64,000 nt of DNA from UBA7702 sp040776805 (GTDB lineage: Bacteria; Bacillota; Dehalobacteriia; UBA7702), in the NCBI GenBank assembly GCA_040776805.1, contig JAXGZS010000005.1, forward strand, positions 1-64,000. Reading direction: 5' to 3'. Shown piece by piece: positions 61,454-64,000 of the stretch. How positions within the stretch are numbered: position 1 is the first letter of the stretch; each line of letters starts with the position of its first letter. The position numbers and the translations under genes were made by a program. Below the pieces are notes generated by a model. It searched no databases. It worked only from the letters and a program-made list of their open reading frames with translations, and was not told the origin of the DNA.

Positions 61454-61763
61454 ATTTATGAGAATACTGGTGATGTTCGACCTTCCCTCCATCACGTCGG
61501 AAGAAAAAAGAGAATACCTGAGATTTCGCAAATTTCTACTAAAGGATGGCTTCTTGATGATGCAGGAGTCCATTTACTGCAAGCTGGTTCTAAACGCCAC
61601 CGTCGCCAATACCGTAACGGAAAATGTACGCAAGAATAAACCTCAAAAAGGTCTGGTTCAGATGCTTACCGTAACGGAAAAACAGTTTTCTAAAATGGAA
61701 TTGCTGATCGGGGAAGGACAATCGGAGGTCATAGATTCCGATGAAAGGTTGATCGTATTATGA
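61443..61763 (+). CDS. cas2: Cas2, type II-A
   Basis: The 106-residue product MSYRFMRILVMFDLPSITSE has the MSYRxMR start common in type II-A Cas2, with the conserved Asp in FDLP, then REYLRFRKFLLKDGFLMMQE. It overlaps both cas1 (11 bases) and csn2 (4 bases). An ATG five codons in is an alternative start. Confidence 0.95.
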   Translation: MSYRFMRILVMFDLPSITSEEKREYLRFRKFLLKDGFLMMQESIYCKLVLNATVANTVTENVRKNKPQKGLVQMLTVTEKQFSKMELLIGEGQSEVIDSDERLIVL

Positions 61764-62434
61764 AAATCGTGCATCCGTTGTTGGAGGAACCCATCCTTTT
61801 TGAGGAAAACCGGTTTCCTGTTTGGATTGTAGAAGATCAAACAACTTTCTCTAACCTGATTGCCGAAATCAAACAGCAGATCAGTGCTGATCAGGGGCTG
61901 TTTGTACTCTCCGAGGGTATGGATATCCTCTCTCTGCGCAAATGCGCGGAGCTGATTGTAGACCCCTTCGCCTTGGAACTCAATACCAAGGTGATTTTGG
62001 GCAAATTATATAAGAGGTTGGAGGACACCACTGTGGCAGAGGACTATTATTTGCAGACAGTGACCTTGCAGACAAGCCTCTATGGCTATCTGGAGGAATT
62101 ATTTGCGTCAGAATCCCTGCCCCTGACCTATAAAGATTCTTTTGATATCGCCCATTTATTGAGAGATATCGAGGTGCGAATCAATTGTGGGGAACAATGC
62201 CTGGCGGAAATGCTCCCGGACTATCTAAGAACCGCTACGGAACTGGGGGGAATCAAACTGTTTATTTTGGTCAACTTAAAATGCTTCCTATCCCCCGAAG
62301 AACTGACGGAACTCTATGTCTATGCTTCTTACGAAAAGATTAACTTGTTACTATTGGAAAACACCTATAAAAAGCCGTATAGCGACCATGAAAGAATAAT
62401 CCTTTTGGATTCTGATCTTTGCCGCCTAATTTGA
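61760..62434 (+). CDS. csn2: Csn2, DNA-end-binding adaptation protein
   Basis: The 224-residue protein (MKIVHPLLEEPILFEENRFP start; FVLSEGMDILSLRKCAELIV in the AAA-like core) is of the size and pattern of Csn2, which forms a ring that holds free double-stranded DNA ends during spacer acquisition. Its presence marks the locus as type II-A. Four-base overlap with cas2. Confidence 0.92.
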   Translation: MKIVHPLLEEPILFEENRFPVWIVEDQTTFSNLIAEIKQQISADQGLFVLSEGMDILSLRKCAELIVDPFALELNTKVILGKLYKRLEDTTVAEDYYLQTVTLQTSLYGYLEELFASESLPLTYKDSFDIAHLLRDIEVRINCGEQCLAEMLPDYLRTATELGGIKLFILVNLKCFLSPEELTELYVYASYEKINLLLLENTYKKPYSDHERIILLDSDLCRLI

Positions 62435-62540
62435 TTGCAAAAAATCCAAACATTTGATAAAATCAAAAAGAAGATACATCCTTTCCATATGAGATTTACC
62501 GGCGTTGTGGTGGCGCATCCTCTCCTACCTACACTTTGAG
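62435..62540 (+). promoter_or_regulatory. leader of the type II-A array
   Basis: 106 bases between csn2 and the first repeat. It ends in CTTTGAG (62534-62540), close to the ATTTGAG leader anchor known from streptococcal II-A arrays. CATATGAGATT near 62488 is the reverse complement of part of the repeat. Confidence 0.8.
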
Positions 62541-63434
62541 GTTTGAGAATGGTGTAATCTCATATGGTAGTCAAACTGTGCTGCGTCTACCGTGGTCTGC
62601 TCCGTGGTTTGAGAATGGTGTAATCTCATATGGTAGTCAAACCGATACAGGCAAAGTTATTTTCAGGATTACGTTTGAGAATGGTGTAATCTCATATGGT
62701 AGTCAAACCAAACTTTTTATGTTATCATATAAATGTGAGTTTGAGAATGGTGTAATCTCATATGGTAGTCAAACGAAATCATTTGTTATCGTCACTGTTC
62801 TTATGTTTGAGAATGGTGTAATCTCATATGGTAGTCAAACAATCCACCGGATGGGTACCATCGTCTTGGGGTTTGAGAATGGTGTAATCTCATATGGTAG
62901 TCAAACCGGTCTTATTACCGCTATTCCGCAGATTATGTTTGAGAATGGTGTAATCTCATATGGTAGTCAAACGTAGCCGTAAACAAAAGTGCTACCTCCC
63001 CCGTTTGAGAATGGTGTAATCTCATATGGTAGTCAAACCTTCGTGGGGCGCGGCTCCTCCAGCCATGCGTTTGAGAATGGTGTAATCTCATATGGTAGTC
63101 AAACAGCAGACCTTCCACAATCGATCACAAAAAAGTTTGAGAATGGTGTAATCTCATATGGTAGTCAAACTGGATGCTATACTCTCTGCAGAGTCGCGCT
63201 GTTTGAGAATGGTGTAATCTCATATGGTAGTCAAACTGAGGCTTTTGCTACGGCAATACCGCAGATGTTTGAGAATGGTGTAATCTCATATGGTAGTCAA
63301 ACCGCTTTTGATGCTGTCCCAAACACCTGCAAGTTTGAGAATGGTGTAATCTCATATGGTAGTCAAACCTAATTGAGAGAGGATAAACGGCGGTGCCCGT
63401 TTGAGAATGGTGTAATCTCATATGGTAGTCAAAC
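62541..63434 (+). CRISPR. type II-A array, 14 identical repeats
   Basis: Fourteen 36-bp repeats start every 66 bases from 62541 to 63399, with thirteen 30-bp spacers. The repeat begins GTTTGAGAATGGTGTAATCT and ends GGTAGTCAAAC. All copies including the last are perfect, in sharp contrast with the I-C array. The repeat pairs with the tracrRNA anti-repeat upstream of cas9. Two spacers (62907-62936 and 63237-63266) resemble each other at ACCGC-ATTCCGCAGAT. Confidence 0.98.
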
Positions 63435-63474
63435 ACAAAAAAAAGACACCCGAAGGCGCCTAATGTTTTTTTAC

Positions 63475-63548
63475 GATGGATTGTCAAGTCAAGTGCGCCA
63501 ATTCAAGTGTTTCTACACGAATTGGCGCACTTGACTTGACAATCCATC
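63475..63548. repeat. long perfect inverted repeat (29-bp arms, 16-base loop)
   Basis: GATGGATTGTCAAGTCAAGT and nine further bases (63475-63503) recur as exact complement at 63520-63548. The loop has a small GTGT/ACAC stem. It stands between the II-A array and the rRNA terminator. Could be a folded remnant of an insertion-sequence end pair or a MITE. Confidence 0.85.
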
Positions 63549-63571
63549 ATATAATAAATTTGCACAAAAAC

Positions 63572-63602
63572 AAAAGAGATTCTGATTTTCAGAATCTCTT
63601 TT
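63572..63602 (-). terminator. terminator of the rRNA operon
   Basis: AAAAGAGATTCTGA pairs with TCAGAATCTCTTTT; on the minus strand it is followed by TTTTGTTTTTG. It lies 11 bases after the end of 5S rRNA. Confidence 0.85.
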
Positions 63603-63613
63603 TTAAAAATTTA

Positions 63614-63730
63614 CCCCGGCGGCTACCTACTCTTCCGCGGACTCGCGTCCGAAGTACCAAAGGCGTGAAAGAGCTTAACGACTGTGTTCGGTAAGGGAAC
63701 AGGTGTGGCCTCTTTGCTATCGCCACCGGG
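63614..63730 (-). rRNA. rrf: 5S ribosomal RNA
   Basis: Minus strand starts CCCGGTGGCGATAGCAAAGA, continues with GGCCACACCTGTTCCC and ACCGAACACAG, and ends GGTAGCCGCCGGGG, so both ends pair. About 117 bases, normal for Bacillota. Confidence 0.95.
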
Positions 63731-63844
63731 AAAGGTTATGACGTATTAAGTTAAGGAAAATCATTGATTAGAATGAAGTTCTTTAAAAATTGTATAGAGA
63801 AAACGGAAACGCTTTAGGGATGACATCGTCATAAAGGACGAATA

Positions 63845-64000
63845 GGTCAAGCCCTCGACCAATTAGTACCAATCAGCTTAAGACATTACTGCCCTTACAC
63901 ATTTGGCCTATCAACCAGATCATCTCTCTGGGGTCTTACCAGATTAACTCTGAGGGAAATCTTATCTTGAGGTGGGCTTCGCGCTTAGATGCTTTCAGCG
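63845..64000 (-). rRNA. rrl: 23S ribosomal RNA, 3' end (partial)
   Basis: On the minus strand the window edge begins CGCTGAAAGCATCTAAGCGC, followed by GAAGCCCACCTCAAGATAAG and, near the end, GGTACTAATTGGTCGAGGGC, all conserved at the 3' terminus of 23S rRNA. The gene extends beyond the right edge. Confidence 0.95.

Noticed and set aside
62536..63487. Open frames spelling FENGVISYGSQT or FDYHMRLHHSQT
   Set aside because: Translations of the 36-bp II-A repeat; the 66-base period keeps them in frame.

Overview
The window looks like chromosomal DNA of an anaerobic, probably spore-forming member of the Bacillota (Clostridia or Negativicutes grade) with roughly balanced base composition. The evidence is the conserved Firmicutes gene order tmk-holB-ricT-yabA-trmN6-rsmI-metG-tatD near yabE, rsmA and the sporulation protease yabG. 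Further support comes from murA-walJ-htrA-rlmH, a LysM/SleB-type cortex hydrolase, a T-box leader, and sigma-54-controlled MttB methyltransferases, one with an in-frame UAG at the pyrrolysine position. I cannot name the genus. The right end enters an rRNA operon on the minus strand (5S and the 3' end of 23S).

Layout. 1-5.6 kb: secreted and lipoprotein genes plus an Fe-S aldo/keto reductase. 5.6-7.6 kb: a split purine pair (IMP cyclohydrolase and AICAR formyltransferase). 7.7-15.6 kb: rsmA, yabG, a cortex-hydrolase gene beside its own decayed copy, then murA-walJ-htrA-rlmH. 16-24.4 kb (minus): yabE and the tatD-to-tmk housekeeping operon. 24.6-26 kb: argH. Two 173-bp dispersed elements (15.7 and 26.0 kb) each lie between two copies of the local terminator hairpin.

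26.5-32.7 kb (minus) is a methylamine-type module. It has two mttB genes, a sigma-54 activator and a TauE/SafE permease. There are -24/-12 promoters before both mttB genes and ATGCAA-N2-TTGCAT enhancer-like palindromes. The first mttB and the permease each carry a frameshift.

33-63.4 kb is dominated by CRISPR-Cas. A 7-repeat type I-C array with its own leader (33.1-33.6 kb) lies beyond cysE-cysS-mrnC-rlmB. That operon has a cysteine T-box leader and, directly in front of the cysE ribosome-binding site, a two-repeat CRISPR remnant. A complete type I-C operon (cas3-5-8c-7-4-1-2) follows, with a main array of about 82 repeats of which roughly half are degenerate. After the array come a candidate type I toxin-antitoxin locus and a solitary repeat. 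Beyond two SH3b-domain proteins there is a type II-A locus: tracrRNA on the minus strand, cas9 with two close frameshifts, cas1, cas2, csn2 and a perfectly regular 14-repeat array.

The two CRISPR systems presumably shared or succeeded one another in defence. The I-C effector genes look intact. The II-A adaptation genes and array look intact, but cas9 as written would be truncated at about 183 residues. All function assignments come from reading motifs; no database search was run.
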